A stretch of DNA of 64,000 bases from Pseudozyma flocculosa PF-1 (lineage: Eukaryota; Basidiomycota; Ustilaginomycetes; Ustilaginales; Ustilaginaceae): positions 61,911 to 125,910 of the forward strand of contig NW_006920880.1 in NCBI RefSeq assembly GCF_000417875.1. Direction: 5' to 3'. A model generated the notes under the pieces. It worked only from the letters and a program-made list of their open reading frames with translations, had not been told where the DNA came from and made no database searches. The translations under genes and the position numbers were made by a program. This document shows, piece after piece, positions 33,512-44,059 of the stretch (position 1 is its first letter; the number at the start of each line of letters is the position of its first letter).

Positions 33512-34063
33512 TCGCGCCGCGTCGTTGCCCGCGATCACCTGCGTCCGCCGCCCCACAGCGCACCGACGGCAAGACACAGAGGAGGGCGGCTCGAGCGTGC
33601 TGCGCCGACAACGACGATGGCAAAGAATACCGCGATCATCGCATTGTCGAGATCATCGTGTTGTCCGCGACGGCCATCCCGCCCCACAGACGCCAAGGTG
33701 ACCGCTAGCTCGAACTTGCGGCTGCCGCATACATGTGGGTGCGCGTCCAAGTGGGCGAGATACATTGCGATGACGAGGTGGGGGGACGGCAACGCGACCG
33801 GGACCACCCGCTGCACCGCAAGCTCGCCGCGATCGCTATCCTGGCGAAGCAGCTGTTCCCAGCCAGGCCAACCTGTAGCATGACACGCTCGCCGCGGCTA
33901 TAAAGGACGGCATCGAGCAGCCATCTTCCGCCCAGAGTCGCATCCAACATCCGACATCCTCTCCAAGGGCATCCCTCTCCGTTCACCACCCCGAAGCAAA
34001 CCGGCCGACGCAACGCCGCCAGATCGCTCCCCTGCCAGCCTTTTCGAGACCCACACCGCCGGC
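33512..34063 (+). promoter_or_regulatory. Promoter region of the small secreted protein gene, with TATA box
   Basis: 552 nt. A clear TATAAA lies at 33899-33904, about 160 nt upstream of the ATG, within CTATAAAGGACGGC. The same CTATAAAGGACG string occurs upstream of DUR3. The spacer carries no coding sequence. Confidence 0.7.
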
Positions 34064-34614
34064 ATGAAGCTCTCCGCTCCTCTCGCTTTCCTTTCGCTGG
34101 CCATGGCCGGCCTGGTCCGCGGTCAGAGCTGCAGCATGGGCTCGCTCGGAACCCTCAGCGTCAGCGTCAACAAGTCTGGCCTGGTGCAGGTCTGCCTGAG
34201 CAACGCGCCGGGGTGGCAGATCCATACCAAGCAGGGCGAGTGGATGAACCTCAAGGACGGCACGCCGCCCACCCTGGTGGACCAGAACAGCTGCTCCACC
34301 TGCTTCACCCAGGTGGGCGGTTCGGGCAACACGGCGATGTGCTACGTCGAGTTCGACGTCACCCTAAACCACCACCTCACGACCGCTCAGGTGGCCGGTG
34401 CCCTCAACCGCTTCGCCAACAACTACAACATCGTTGGTGAGTCTGCGTCGATCCCCGTCCTGCCCCAAAGATGGAACGCCGTACGTGCGTGCTCGTCGCT
34501 GACCCCTAGATGCCGCCGCTCGTCGTGACCCGTCCCCTTGCGCTTTCGACGCTGATAGGAACCCCCGGGACGACCGGCCAGAGCGTGACCCAGCCGCTGT
34601 GCAGGCTGGGCTAG
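34064..34614 (+). CDS. Small secreted cysteine-containing protein (candidate effector)
   Basis: Two exons, 34064-34436 and 34559-34614, join in phase to 142 residues; without splicing the frame would end in a basic tail at 34528. An N-terminal signal peptide is clear: a Lys, a hydrophobic core (LAFLSLAMAGLV) and a likely cut near residue 20 after VRG. The mature protein has six cysteines (C23, C44, C77, C80, C93 and C139), one pair as SCSTC. It includes QVCLSNAPGWQIHTKQGEWM and MCYVEFDVTLNHHLTTAQVA. I recognise no domain. The spliced C-terminus gains the sixth Cys (QPLCRLG), giving an even number and supporting the intron. A strong TATA box suggests high or regulated expression. An effector or cell-wall protein role is inference. 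Confidence 0.85.
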
Positions 34615-35647
34615 GGGCGAGCTGCCACCTTGCTCGCGCGCGGCCACCGCGGCGGTTCCAGCACATCGTCGCGCCCTCCGCCGGCCCTCTCGCACTTCTT
34701 CGTCCCCTATTCCCACACCGCTCTCTAGGCCACACTATCCACAGTCGGCGCAGACCGTCTCTTTGGTGACGCGAGCCGCTGCTGCGATTTGCGGCCCCCG
34801 ATACTCTCTCCCCCCTCGTCCTCATTGTCGATGTTGTCTCTCTCTGCTCTGGCGAGGGGCATTTCCAGCGCGCCAGTGTACCGCGATACACTGGGCTGGT
34901 CCGGATCCTGGAGGTGCGCAGCGCACGAGGCATCCTCTTAATGACAAGCGACGTCTCGCCCCTCATCTCGATCCCCTCGACGCGGCACTTTGGCCCTGGA
35001 ACCATCTCTGGGGCACGCTACTGCTGAAATCCACGCTCTTGAGCGCGGCCAAGCGGCGAACTCGACGCGCCGGGACGAGGGGACGCCAACCGATGGCGGC
35101 CCACCGCCGTGTCCTCGTCCTGACCGCAGGCTCGCTGAGCGCCGCACAGCCATCGACACTTGGCACGCTTTGACGGGGTCGGAACGAGGGGGCAAGCGCT
35201 GCTTGACCAGGCGTGCAGCGGTTCCGACGGCGGGACATGTCGGCCACCCGGGCTGGCGACTTGCATTTGACAGACGAGGACCTGTTGGAAGCAGCCGCCT
35301 CGTCGAGCTCGTTCCTGGCAAGCTGCCTGGCAAGCTGCCTGGCCGGCCACGCCGCTCGCCCGCCGGGGCCTTGTCTTCAACAGCCTGGCTGGAAGAAGCA
35401 AGCTCAAGAAGGGCACGCGAAAAGTGGAGGCCGCGTGGGCGTTTTGCGTGGGCCGCCGCCGCTTCGACGCTCGCTCCCCTCTTTTCCTCTGTCTCGCCCT
35501 GGCCCCCCGCTGGCTATCCCCCTCCTCCTTTCGCTCGCGCTCTCCCTCTCTCTGCTCCTCATCACAACACGCCACTCGTCCCCCCGTACCCCTCCCTTCC
35601 ATAGACACCCTTTCCAATCGCTGCACCTCGACACGGCCGCCTCCGCG
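34615..35647. other. Intergenic, about 1 kb
   Basis: Between the secreted protein gene and the PPPDE gene. The last 200 nt are C/T-rich, like a leader. The in-frame region upstream of ATG 35648 is open but has no recognisable sequence. No RNA gene is seen. Confidence 0.45.
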
Positions 35648-37657
35648 ATGACGCAGGACGAACAGACGTGGCCCGTGCGGCTCTACGTCTACGACCTCTC
35701 GCAAGGAATGGCGCGCCAGCTCTCCATGGCCCTCACAGGGCGTCAGATCGACGGCATCTGGCACACGAGCATCGTCGCATGGGACCGCGAGTACTTTTTC
35801 GGACAGGGCATCTCGATCGCATCGCCCGGCACATCCCACCACGGCGCTCCGCTCGAGACCTACGAGCTCGGCCATACGGCCATCGACCGCGACACGTTCG
35901 AGCAACTCCTCCTCGACGACCTAAGACCCAGGTTCAGACCGCAGGACTACAACCTCCTCAGCTGGAACTGCAACAACTTTACCCAGGAGCTCGCACAGCT
36001 CCTCGTCGGCGCCGACATCCCCGACCACATCCGCAGCCTCCCCGCCGACTTCCTCTCGACGCCCTTTGGGCAGATGATGAAGCCCAGGATCGACGCCATG
36101 TTCCGCGGGCCCAGCGTCGGCGCCACGCCCAATGTCGCCGCCTCCTCCTCGCCGGGCGCTGGTCTGCTGGATCAGGTGGCGTCGCGCGCCTTTACCGGCA
36201 ACGAGCCCATGCAGTCGTCTGGCAGAGGTGCCGGCACGGCGGGCCCCTCGTCTTCAGACCCAGTCCGCCACATCTATACAAAGGCTGACCTCGACGCCCT
36301 CCTCGAGACCTTCCCGTGCGTCGCCGTGCTCTTCACCTCCGACACTTGTCCACCCTGCCGCATCGTCAAGCCCGAGTTCAGCAGCCTCGCTCACCGCCAC
36401 CACGCCGACCAGGACAAGCCCGGCCCGCACAAGCGCATCGGCTTTGCCCAGGTCGACGCCGGCCCCGCGACCCAGGCGCTGATGCAGGCCTGCGGCATCT
36501 CGGCCACGCCCACCGTCTCGTGCTACGCTCGCGGCACGCTCAGCGGCCAGGTCAAGGGCGCCGACGTCGGCGAGCTGCGGTCCGCTGTCGACCTGATGCT
36601 CTTCGATGTCTACCCCTTCCACCCTCACACGCAGCTCAAGCGTCCGCTCAAGGCGTTCCGTTCCATACCGACGGCGCCGCACGCGTTCCGCGCGGTGCCC
36701 AACCTGCAGTCGGCGCTCCAGAGGCTCGACGCGGCGCTCGCCGAGCATCCGGCCAAGTCGTTTGCCGAAAAGGCCGACCTCCAGGACGCTCGCAAGTGCC
36801 TCGCCGCCACCGTCATCCCGTTCCTCGAGGCAAACTTCGACGCGCAGTCAAAGTCGGCCAAGGCGACCCCCAGGTTCGAGGCATCGAAGCAGCTTCGGGC
36901 GCTCGAGCAGGCGACGGCGGCGATGCTCAAGGTGCTCGCCCCGGAGCAGCTCTTCCCGCTCGTCGACATGATCCGCCTCGCCCTGCTGATCGACGACTTC
37001 GCTGCGGGCCTGCTGGCCGCACTGCACGACAGCGGCCAGGCGAGCCAAGGCGGCCCTCTGCTTGCGGTGCTGACCCGGGTCCAGCAGCTGGCGGCGGACG
37101 GATGCTGGGATGCGCGGCGGCGGCCCGTCTACCTCACGACGGCGCGCCTGCTGGGCAACCTGACGGCGAGCGACCGCTTCATGGATGCCGTCGAGTACCA
37201 CGAGCCGCTAAAGCAGACGGTGCTGGACCTGATCACGTCGCTGCTGCTCTGCGAGGATGCGGGCGTGCGCAGCTCGGCGGCGACGTCGAGCTTCAACATT
37301 GCGCTGCACGAGCACAAGCTGCGGCCCGACTGGACCAGCCGCGACGCGTCGGCCCCGCCGGGCCTCGGATCGAGGATGGGCGAGGGCTGGGAGACGGAGA
37401 TGGCGTCGGCGCTGGTGCAGGCCATCAGCAACGAGGCCGAGTCGGACGAGACGCTGCATCGCCTCTGCGCCTCGCTGCTGCTGACGCTCCACCTCTCGCC
37501 GTTCTGGCAAGAACACCTGCTGCCGCTCCTCGAAGTGCTCGAGGCCCGCGACGCGTTCACGGCCAAGCTCGACTCGAGCGTCGTGAAAGGATCAACGAAG
37601 AGCGAGGAGCTGGCGGGACTGCTGCGCGATCTGCAGGCGCTCTCCGGCTCGTCCTGA
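35648..37657 (+). CDS. PPPDE (DeSI-like) peptidase - thioredoxin - PUL domain protein
   Basis: A single-exon frame of 669 residues from ATG 35648; the frame is open upstream, but homologous-looking sequence begins at VRLYVYDLSQGMARQLSMAL. The PPPDE/DeSI domain occupies about residues 8-150, with catalytic H39 (WHTSIVAWDREYFFG) and C108 (LSWNCNNF). A thioredoxin-like domain follows at about 210-320 with the redox motif CPPC (C234, C237) and SATPTVSCYARG. The last half matches a PUL domain: helical Armadillo-like sequence such as FPLVDMIRLALLIDDFAAG and LTASDRFMDAVEYHEPLKQT. PUL domains bind Cdc48/p97, and PPPDE proteins act as deSUMOylating, deubiquitinating or depalmitoylating enzymes. A cytosolic role in Cdc48-linked ubiquitin or SUMO turnover is inference. 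I recall the same three-domain order in other fungi, but cannot check it here. Confidence 0.92.
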   Translation: MTQDEQTWPVRLYVYDLSQGMARQLSMALTGRQIDGIWHTSIVAWDREYFFGQGISIASPGTSHHGAPLETYELGHTAIDRDTFEQLLLDDLRPRFRPQDYNLLSWNCNNFTQELAQLLVGADIPDHIRSLPADFLSTPFGQMMKPRIDAMFRGPSVGATPNVAASSSPGAGLLDQVASRAFTGNEPMQSSGRGAGTAGPSSSDPVRHIYTKADLDALLETFPCVAVLFTSDTCPPCRIVKPEFSSLAHRHHADQDKPGPHKRIGFAQVDAGPATQALMQACGISATPTVSCYARGTLSGQVKGADVGELRSAVDLMLFDVYPFHPHTQLKRPLKAFRSIPTAPHAFRAVPNLQSALQRLDAALAEHPAKSFAEKADLQDARKCLAATVIPFLEANFDAQSKSAKATPRFEASKQLRALEQATAAMLKVLAPEQLFPLVDMIRLALLIDDFAAGLLAALHDSGQASQGGPLLAVLTRVQQLAADGCWDARRRPVYLTTARLLGNLTASDRFMDAVEYHEPLKQTVLDLITSLLLCEDAGVRSSAATSSFNIALHEHKLRPDWTSRDASAPPGLGSRMGEGWETEMASALVQAISNEAESDETLHRLCASLLLTLHLSPFWQEHLLPLLEVLEARDAFTAKLDSSVVKGSTKSEELAGLLRDLQALSGSS

Positions 37658-37903
37658 GGCGGCCACCGCCGCCGCCGTTCGAGGCTGAAAGCGGAGCATT
37701 GAGCGCAACCCCGCAATCGACCGTGCCACGAGGTGACGAGTCAACACCGCCGCCATCGATATCGCGGAGCCATGCTGGTGGGTGGGTACGGCGGCATTCG
37801 CACGTGGAGCTCGTGCGATCCAAGGACACGCGAGCGTGCTACCGTACCACGGCCGCCTCTCTCGCCAGCGACCAAATTCGGACGACGAGCGATGCGCGCT
37901 GCC

Positions 37904-38417
37904 TTATCAGCTGTACGTTGATTATGCCGTACGTCGTCGTTCCGAGGCCGCCCGGCGTCTCGGTCGATCTCTGCGCTGGCGAGATGGTGGTGGGGTCGAC
38001 GAGTTGCCTGCTGCTCGGCCGCTGCGTTTTCTTTTTCATGCGAGATAAGCGGAGCGGAGCGCAGGCGATAAGAAAATCGCGCGGCGGACGCACAAGCGAG
38101 CAGGCAAAAAACGGCAGGTGATAAGCCAGCAGGCCGCCGGCGACGGCTTCAGCGCCAAACGAGCTGCCACCGACTAAACGGTCCTCGGCGACAGCGGCAA
38201 AGAGCATCACCGTGCAAGGCAGCCCTTGATACCACATTATCGCTCGCAAAGTCGGCCGTCGGCTCTGGCCCGCCTCCTTCTCCCCGCCTCTTCCGGCTGC
38301 ATCCTCAGCATGTCCAGACGCGAGAAGAGGTGGGCGGGGAAATGCGGGGCGCTCGCGCTCGCGCCCTGCCTACCGGCGCCCTCCGGCTCGGATGGCGAGG
38401 ACGAGACCCGCCTTATC
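37904..38417. promoter_or_regulatory. Cluster of six GATA-factor core sites upstream of DUR3
   Basis: GATAA cores occur on the plus strand at 38044-38048, 38067-38071 and 38120-38124, and as TTATC at 37904-37908, 38237-38241 and 38413-38417. All lie within about 700 nt of the DUR3 start. AT-containing pentamers are rare in this GC-rich window, so six is striking. Fungal nitrogen GATA activators (AreA/Nit2 type) bind this core, and urea transporters are classic targets. Confidence 0.6.
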
Positions 38418-38467
38418 GCTGCCCAGGCCACCTCTGAAGTCGATGCGATGCGATGCGATGCGACGCC

Positions 38468-38473
38468 TATAAA
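38468..38473 (+). promoter_or_regulatory. TATA box of DUR3
   Basis: TATAAA within CCTATAAAGGACGACGGC, 136 nt upstream of the ATG. It shares CTATAAAGGACG with the promoter of the small secreted protein gene. Confidence 0.7.
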
Positions 38474-38608
38474 GGACGACGGCGGATCCACGGTATCCTC
38501 GTCCTAGCCCCAACGCCGCCCCCGCTTCCGAGCTGCATCCTCCCTCTCTGCTCCTTCTGGCCTCGACGCTCTACAACCACCGACCGCGACAACGTCCTCG
38601 TGCCAACC

Positions 38609-40664
38609 ATGTCGGCAGCGACCACCCAAGTCCTTCCTGCGGGCGCTGGCTGGGCCGTCGTGTGCGGCCTGGGTTTCCTCTTTGCGCTCTTCATCATCGG
38701 CCTGTCGTTCATCCAGCAGCGCTACACGTCGCTCTCGATCAAGGACACGGACGAGTTTGCCTCGGCATCGCGCTCGGTCAAGCCTGGCCTGGTCGCCTCG
38801 GGCATCGTGTCGGCGTGGACGTGGTCGTCGACGCTGCTCCAGTCGTCGGCCATGGCCTACAAGGTCGGCGTGTCGGGTGGCTACTACTACGGCGCCGGTG
38901 CCACGATCCAGATCCTCCTCTGCTCGATCATGGCCTGCCGCATCAAGCTCAACGCTCCGTTCGCCAGCACGTTTCTCGAGGTGCTGCGGGTGAGATGGGG
39001 CAAGGCGACGCATCTCACCTTCCTCGCCTTTGCGCTGGTGACCAACCTGCTCGTCTCGAGCCAGCTCGTCGTCGGCGGCTCGGCCGTCGCCAGCACCTTG
39101 ACGGGCATCCCCACGCTCGCCGCCATCTGGCTGATCCCGCTCAGCGTCGCCTGCTACGTCCTCGTCGGCGGCATGCGGGCCACGCTCCTCGCCGACTACA
39201 CCCACACCGTCGGCCTGCTCGTCATCATCCTCTTCTTTTTCTTCAAGGTGTGGATCGCCAGCGACCAGATCGACGGCTTCGGCGGCATGGTGGCCAGGCT
39301 CACGGCGAGCGCCAGCATCGACGGCAACGCCGCCGGCTCGCCCCTCACGTTCCGCAGCACCGACGGCCTCGTCTTTGCCGTCATCAACATCTGCGGCAAC
39401 CTTGGCACCGTCTTCGCCGACCAGTCCTACCACCAGCGCTCCATTGCCAGCAACCCGAGCACGGCGGCGCGGGCGTTTCTGCTGGGCGGCTCGGCCTGGT
39501 TCGCCATCCCATTCCTCTTTTCCATGACCATGGGGCTGGCCGCCCGTAGCCTGATGGGCAACGATCCGGCCATGCCGCTGCTCAGCTCCGCCGACGTCTC
39601 GGCCGGCCTCGCCGCGCCCGCCGCCGCCGTCGCCATCGCGGGCAAGGGAGGCGCGGTGGCCATGCTCATCCTCCTCTTCCTCGCCGTCACGTCGGCGTCG
39701 AGCGCGCAGCAGGTCGCCGTCGCGTCGGTCCTCACCTTTGACGTCTACAAGCCCTGACCTCCGCCCGCACGCGTCGGGCCGCGAGGTCTTCTTTGTCACG
39801 CACGCCGCCGTCGTGCTGTGGGCCGTCGTGATGGGCGTGTTCGGCACCGTCTTCTTCTACGCCGACATCAGCCTCGGCTGGCTCTACCTCTGCATGGGTA
39901 TCCTCATCTCGCCGGCGGTGGTGCCCATCTTTTGCGGGCTGACGTGGAGGCGGACCAGTCGCGCCGCGTGCATGGTCGGAATGGTGGGCGGCGTCTCGCT
40001 CGGCGTCGTGGCGTGGCTGGCGACGGCGCGGGCCCTCTACGGCCCGCTCAGCGTCACGACGACCGGCATGGACTACCCGACGCTGGCGGGCAACCTGGTC
40101 TCGCTCTGCACCTCGGGCATCGTCACCGTCGTCGGAACGCTCCTCTGGCCCGAGACCGAGGACCACTTTGTCCGCACCCGCGCCATCAACGCGCCCGCCG
40201 ACGTCCTGGACCGGCTCAAGGCCCACGCGTCCCTGCCCGGATCGACGCTGGCGCCGTCGTCATCGGCGGCATCGACGTCGAGCATGGAGAAGGCGGACCT
40301 CGAGCAACCCGGCTCGCCCGGCGGCAAGGCCACGCACGCCACAACGACGCTCGGAGACGACGGCGTCGACTACGTCAAGGCGGCAGGTCTAGACGCCGCC
40401 GAGCTCAAGAGGACGCTGCGCCTGACGACGTGGGTCAGCGTCGCCGCGTCGGTGCTGCTGTGCGTCGTCATCCCGGCGTGCCTGGCGAGCCGGCGGGTGT
40501 GGAACGTGACGGGCCTCCAGGCCTACATCTGGCTCGGCTTTGTCTGGCTCTGCTGGACCGCCGTCGCCGTCGGACTCTTGCCCGTCTGGGAGTCGAGGCA
40601 CGAGCTCGCCGCCATCCTCCGCGGCATCGCCGGCGACCTCACCGGCCGGCGGCGCAAGGCGTGA
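38609..40664 (+). CDS. DUR3: Urea/polyamine transporter Dur3 (sodium:solute symporter family), one-base frameshift
   Basis: The first frame runs 38609-39757 and ends at a TGA; a second frame continues the protein without pause to 40664. N-terminal features are typical of Dur3: GLSFIQQRYTSLSIKDTDEF, then SASRSVKPGLVASGIVSAWT, GVSGGYYYGAGATIQILL and FADQSYHQRSIASNP. The break falls within FDVYKP, followed by RPHASGRE; one extra G at about 39756 turns the expected Tyr codon of VYKPYLRP into TGA. Removing one base gives about 684 residues, the normal family size, with about 14-15 hydrophobic segments. No splice sites could bypass the stop. The protein would import urea across the plasma membrane. 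Both halves keep coding character, so a sequencing error or a very recent mutation is likely. Confidence 0.93.
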
Positions 40665-43644
40665 TGCTGTGGTCGGGGGATAGACGACTCGATGCTACGG
40701 GCGCCACGAATGTATAAGTGCAATGCGAAACGAAACGAAACGACTCGAGACGAAACGGAATGACACGAAACGAAGCGATACGTCTGGTCCTCGGCCTGTG
40801 CCGCGCCTGGCAGCATGGGCGGAATGCGACCAAGCGCGAGTAAGGGAGCATACGGGTCCGTCTGGCCGACGCCGAGCGACAAGGCCGTCGTTCCGCTGGA
40901 GAGAGGCGCACAACGGACGTGGCAGCACACGCCTCTCTTCTCCTCTCGCGCGCCAACTTCTTCGCAAGCACGTCGGGACCTCGTGCGTCCCCATGTCCAT
41001 AGTGACCCCGAGAGGGGTTCCCCGCCGACCGGTCGTCGACATGCTTGTTCAGAGGCAGAGAGAAGGGTCGGGTCGGGCCAGGCGTCAAACGGGCGCGGCA
41101 TCGATCCGGTCGGATCGGGCCGATCCGAACCTGACTTGGCTTGGATTGGCTTGGATTGGCTCGGTTGGGCCTGGCGTGGCTGGCCAGCTAAGTTCACGCA
41201 CGGGCCTAGAGCTTGCAGCTGCTCCGTCGCCCTGCGTGCGTGCGTGCGGGCGAGCGGGCGTGCGTGGGTCCGAGCGCAGTAGGCGGGCAGGCCAGAGGGC
41301 GCTCTCTGCCGCCCCGCGCCGGCTGGGCCAGCTTGCCTGGTCTGGCGGGGTCGGGGCACTGGAGCAGTGTCGCCGCCCCACGCTCCGCCGAGCACGGCGG
41401 GGTGGCCTAGGGTATAAAGAGCGAGCGAGGCATGAGCGGGCGTCTGTCCCTCTCCCATCCACCGCCCTCACGCCGCCACGCCGCCACGCCGTCGCTCCCC
41501 CTCCTCCTCGCCTGTCCGCCGCCTCCCCTGTCCCATGTTTCTCTGCCCCAACCCTCCCCTTTGGTCGACCTCACGTACCTACCAGCCGCTCTCCATGCCG
41601 CTGTTCCTGTCCTTGTCCACGCTCGCTGCTTCTCTCTCTCTCTCTCCTCGTAGACTGCATACGCCTTCCTTTCCTCCGTCCCTCAGTTCGCCGCCCCCAC
41701 CTCGTTCAGCCCGAGGCGCCATCGACGCCGGGCGCGCATGCAGAAACGGTGAGTCGGGCCGGCCTCGTCTACCCTCATTTTGCCACTCGGCCGAGGCATA
41801 CACTCTCTGCCCGTACGCTGGCTCGATGACGCCTACGCCTCGACGCCCACACCATCGTCTGGCTCGGCCTCTGCTCGCAGATGTCGGCGCGACCTCGTGC
41901 TTCGTCACCGTCATCCTCGTCGTCGTCGTCGTCGACGACGATATGCTGACACCTCGTTGGAGCATCCACTCTGCATTTGCGATCGGGCGAGCGAGCACTC
42001 AGCGCTTGGCTACCTTCCGACGCGGTTCCTTCTGTACCGCCTTGCGGTTTCGGCCTTGCCACTGCCCCGCCTCCAGCAGAGGACAAGGTCAGGGTACATG
42101 CGTCGGAGCTCCTCGAGCTGCTCGGCATTGTCGAGACCCGAAGGTAAGTCGTCTCGCGATCTGTCGCAGGCCCTACCCCGCACTCGTATTTCGTTGTTTC
42201 TCCGCCTCCATCGTTCCCTCGTCTTGCGTCGATCCATGCTGTGACATTCCTCCTATGGCCCAACGGTCCCCTCACACTGCCGCCCTGCTCCTACCCCTAC
42301 GCTCCGACTCCCCCACTGGATCGACCATGCCCGCCCTGCCAATGTCGTCTGCACCTCCCTCGCCACTCTCTCATGCACGTTCGAATCCTCCCTCCCTCTT
42401 ATCCACACTCGTGCTCTTTCCTCTGCCGCTGCACCGCCGCTCTCCCTTTTGCCGCCTTCCTGACCGTCGCCACCCGCTCGATTCCGCTCCATCTATCCTC
42501 ATTCGCCTCCTCTTCACTTTCCTTGCCCGCCGCCACCCCGCGTCCATGCTCATGCCCGGCCGAGGACCACAAACTGCTGAATCTGCCTTGCTCTCGTCGT
42601 CTACGTTCCCTCGCATCATTTTCATCCCACACCGACGCAGCCGACATGCCCCACTGGAGCCGTCGAACAGCACCGTCGCCACGCATCGATTCACACGCGG
42701 ACCGGCGCCTCTAGCCGACCCCTGCGAAGCCGCCATGATTGCTGGATTGCACAGGTGGTGTTTTCAAGACCGCGGCTCGGGCTTTGCGCTTTGCTGGTGA
42801 CGCTGACGCCGCCAAACCTCCCGTGCTCCTTTGCCGCCGCTCCCGCACCCGCACAGCGGCGATCCGCGTCCTGGACTCTGCCCTCGTCTTTGAGCGACCA
42901 TAACGCACGATTGCAGATCAAGGTGAGCGCCATCCCGCGACGAAGAAGGTGACGGGGCGACGTGGCCGCTGACAAGGCGGGGGTCGCCGTCTCTGCCCGA
43001 GCTCCGAGCATCAGAACCACGCACGCACGCACGCACACGACACAGATGAAGCGCTCGCTGATAAACGTCCAGATTGGTGAGTTGCGACCGGTGGCAGCAC
43101 TTCGATCGTTGGTATTGGGCAGCGGCATTGCTGCTTTTTGCGCTTGTCGCGAGGCAGCACCTGTCTATCCGCTCGTTGCGGCGTGGAGAATCGGGCCCTT
43201 CGTTACCACCTCAAGGACAGTGGCACGGGCAGGTCTATCAAGCTAGGCCGCGACGGACAAGGTGAGCGAGTGAGCGGACTGCCTGGCAGGGATCGGCCAG
43301 CACGACGTTGGCGCAAGGGCCCCTGGCAATGCTCTGCGCCCTCGTTGGGCCGCTCCGGATCCAGCATGGAACCTGACCTCTGTTCCGCCGGGCACGTTGC
43401 TGCAGCTCCAGCTGAGGGCAGGCGGCCGCCAGCGTCTGGCCGATCCAGGCCATGCTGTGCCAGCATTGACGCGGGCGGCGCAGAATGGCCTGGCCTGGCC
43501 CGGCCCAGTGTCGGAGCCCGGGCGCCCGCTGGATGTTGCTGCTTCGACAAAAGCGGCGATCGGCGGCCACCTCGGTCGTCTCTAGGTCGCAGGCGCGCGG
43601 CACCCCCTGTTCGCCCGCGCAGTCTATGGGGCAGGCGGGCGGAG
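40665..43644 (+). other. Unresolved 3 kb region with TATA box and splice-like signals, running into gap 2
   Basis: A TATAAA at 41413-41418 is followed by C/T-rich sequence with several strong donor/acceptor pairs on the plus strand: donors GTGAGT near 41751, GTAAGT at 42143, GTGAGC near 42921 and GTGAGT near 43077; acceptors such as CTCGCAG at 41880 and ACTCAG near 42001. A short coding-looking segment (VHASELLELLGIVETR) ends exactly at the 42143 donor. A possible start at 43048 reads MKRSLINVQI before the next donor. I could not join these into one protein. It may be a gene with a long spliced leader whose coding part lies in the gap, or a spliced non-coding RNA. Confidence 0.35.
41413..41418 (+). 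promoter_or_regulatory. Candidate TATA box
   Basis: GGGTATAAAGAGCG followed by a C/T-rich leader and intron-like signals. The product it serves is not identified. Confidence 0.5.
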
Positions 43645-44059
43645 NNNNNNNNNNNNNNNNNNNNNNNNNNNNNNNNNNNNNNNNNNNNNNNNNNNNNNNN
43701 NNNNNNNNNNNNNNNNNNNNNNNNNNNNNNNNNNNNNNNNNNNNNNNNNNNNNNNNNNNNNNNNNNNNNNNNNNNNNNNNNNNNNNNNNNNNNNNNNNNN
43801 NNNNNNNNNNNNNNNNNNNNNNNNNNNNNNNNNNNNNNNNNNNNNNNNNNNNNNNNNNNNNNNNNNNNNNNNNNNNNNNNNNNNNNNNNNNNNNNNNNNN
43901 NNNNNNNNNNNNNNNNNNNNNNNNNNNNNNNNNNNNNNNNNNNNNNNNNNNNNNNNNNNNNNNNNNNNNNNNNNNNNNNNNNNNNNNNNNNNNNNNNNNN
44001 NNNNNNNNNNNNNNNNNNNNNNNNNNNNNNNNNNNNNNNNNNNNNNNNNNNNNNNNNNN
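43645..44059. other. Assembly gap (415 N)
   Basis: The gap removes the 3' end of the ceramide glucosyltransferase gene on the minus strand and possibly coding sequence of the unresolved plus-strand locus to its left. Confidence 1.

Larger units (their letters stand above)
37658..38608 (+). promoter_or_regulatory. DUR3 upstream region
   Basis: 951 nt between the PPPDE gene and DUR3. It contains a cluster of GATAA/TTATC sites and a TATA box (separate entries), and a GATGC tandem at about 38439-38461. No coding sequence is seen. Confidence 0.6.

Noticed and set aside
42360..42400. A possible tRNA B-box (GTTCGAATCC)
   Set aside because: No matching A-box, anticodon arm or paired acceptor stem could be found around it; it lies in C/T-rich sequence.
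41535..42800. A 421-codon plus-strand frame beginning MFLCPNPP
   Set aside because: It is C/T-rich leader-like sequence translated to Ser/Pro/Leu/Arg. Strong donor sites interrupt it, and no domain is present.
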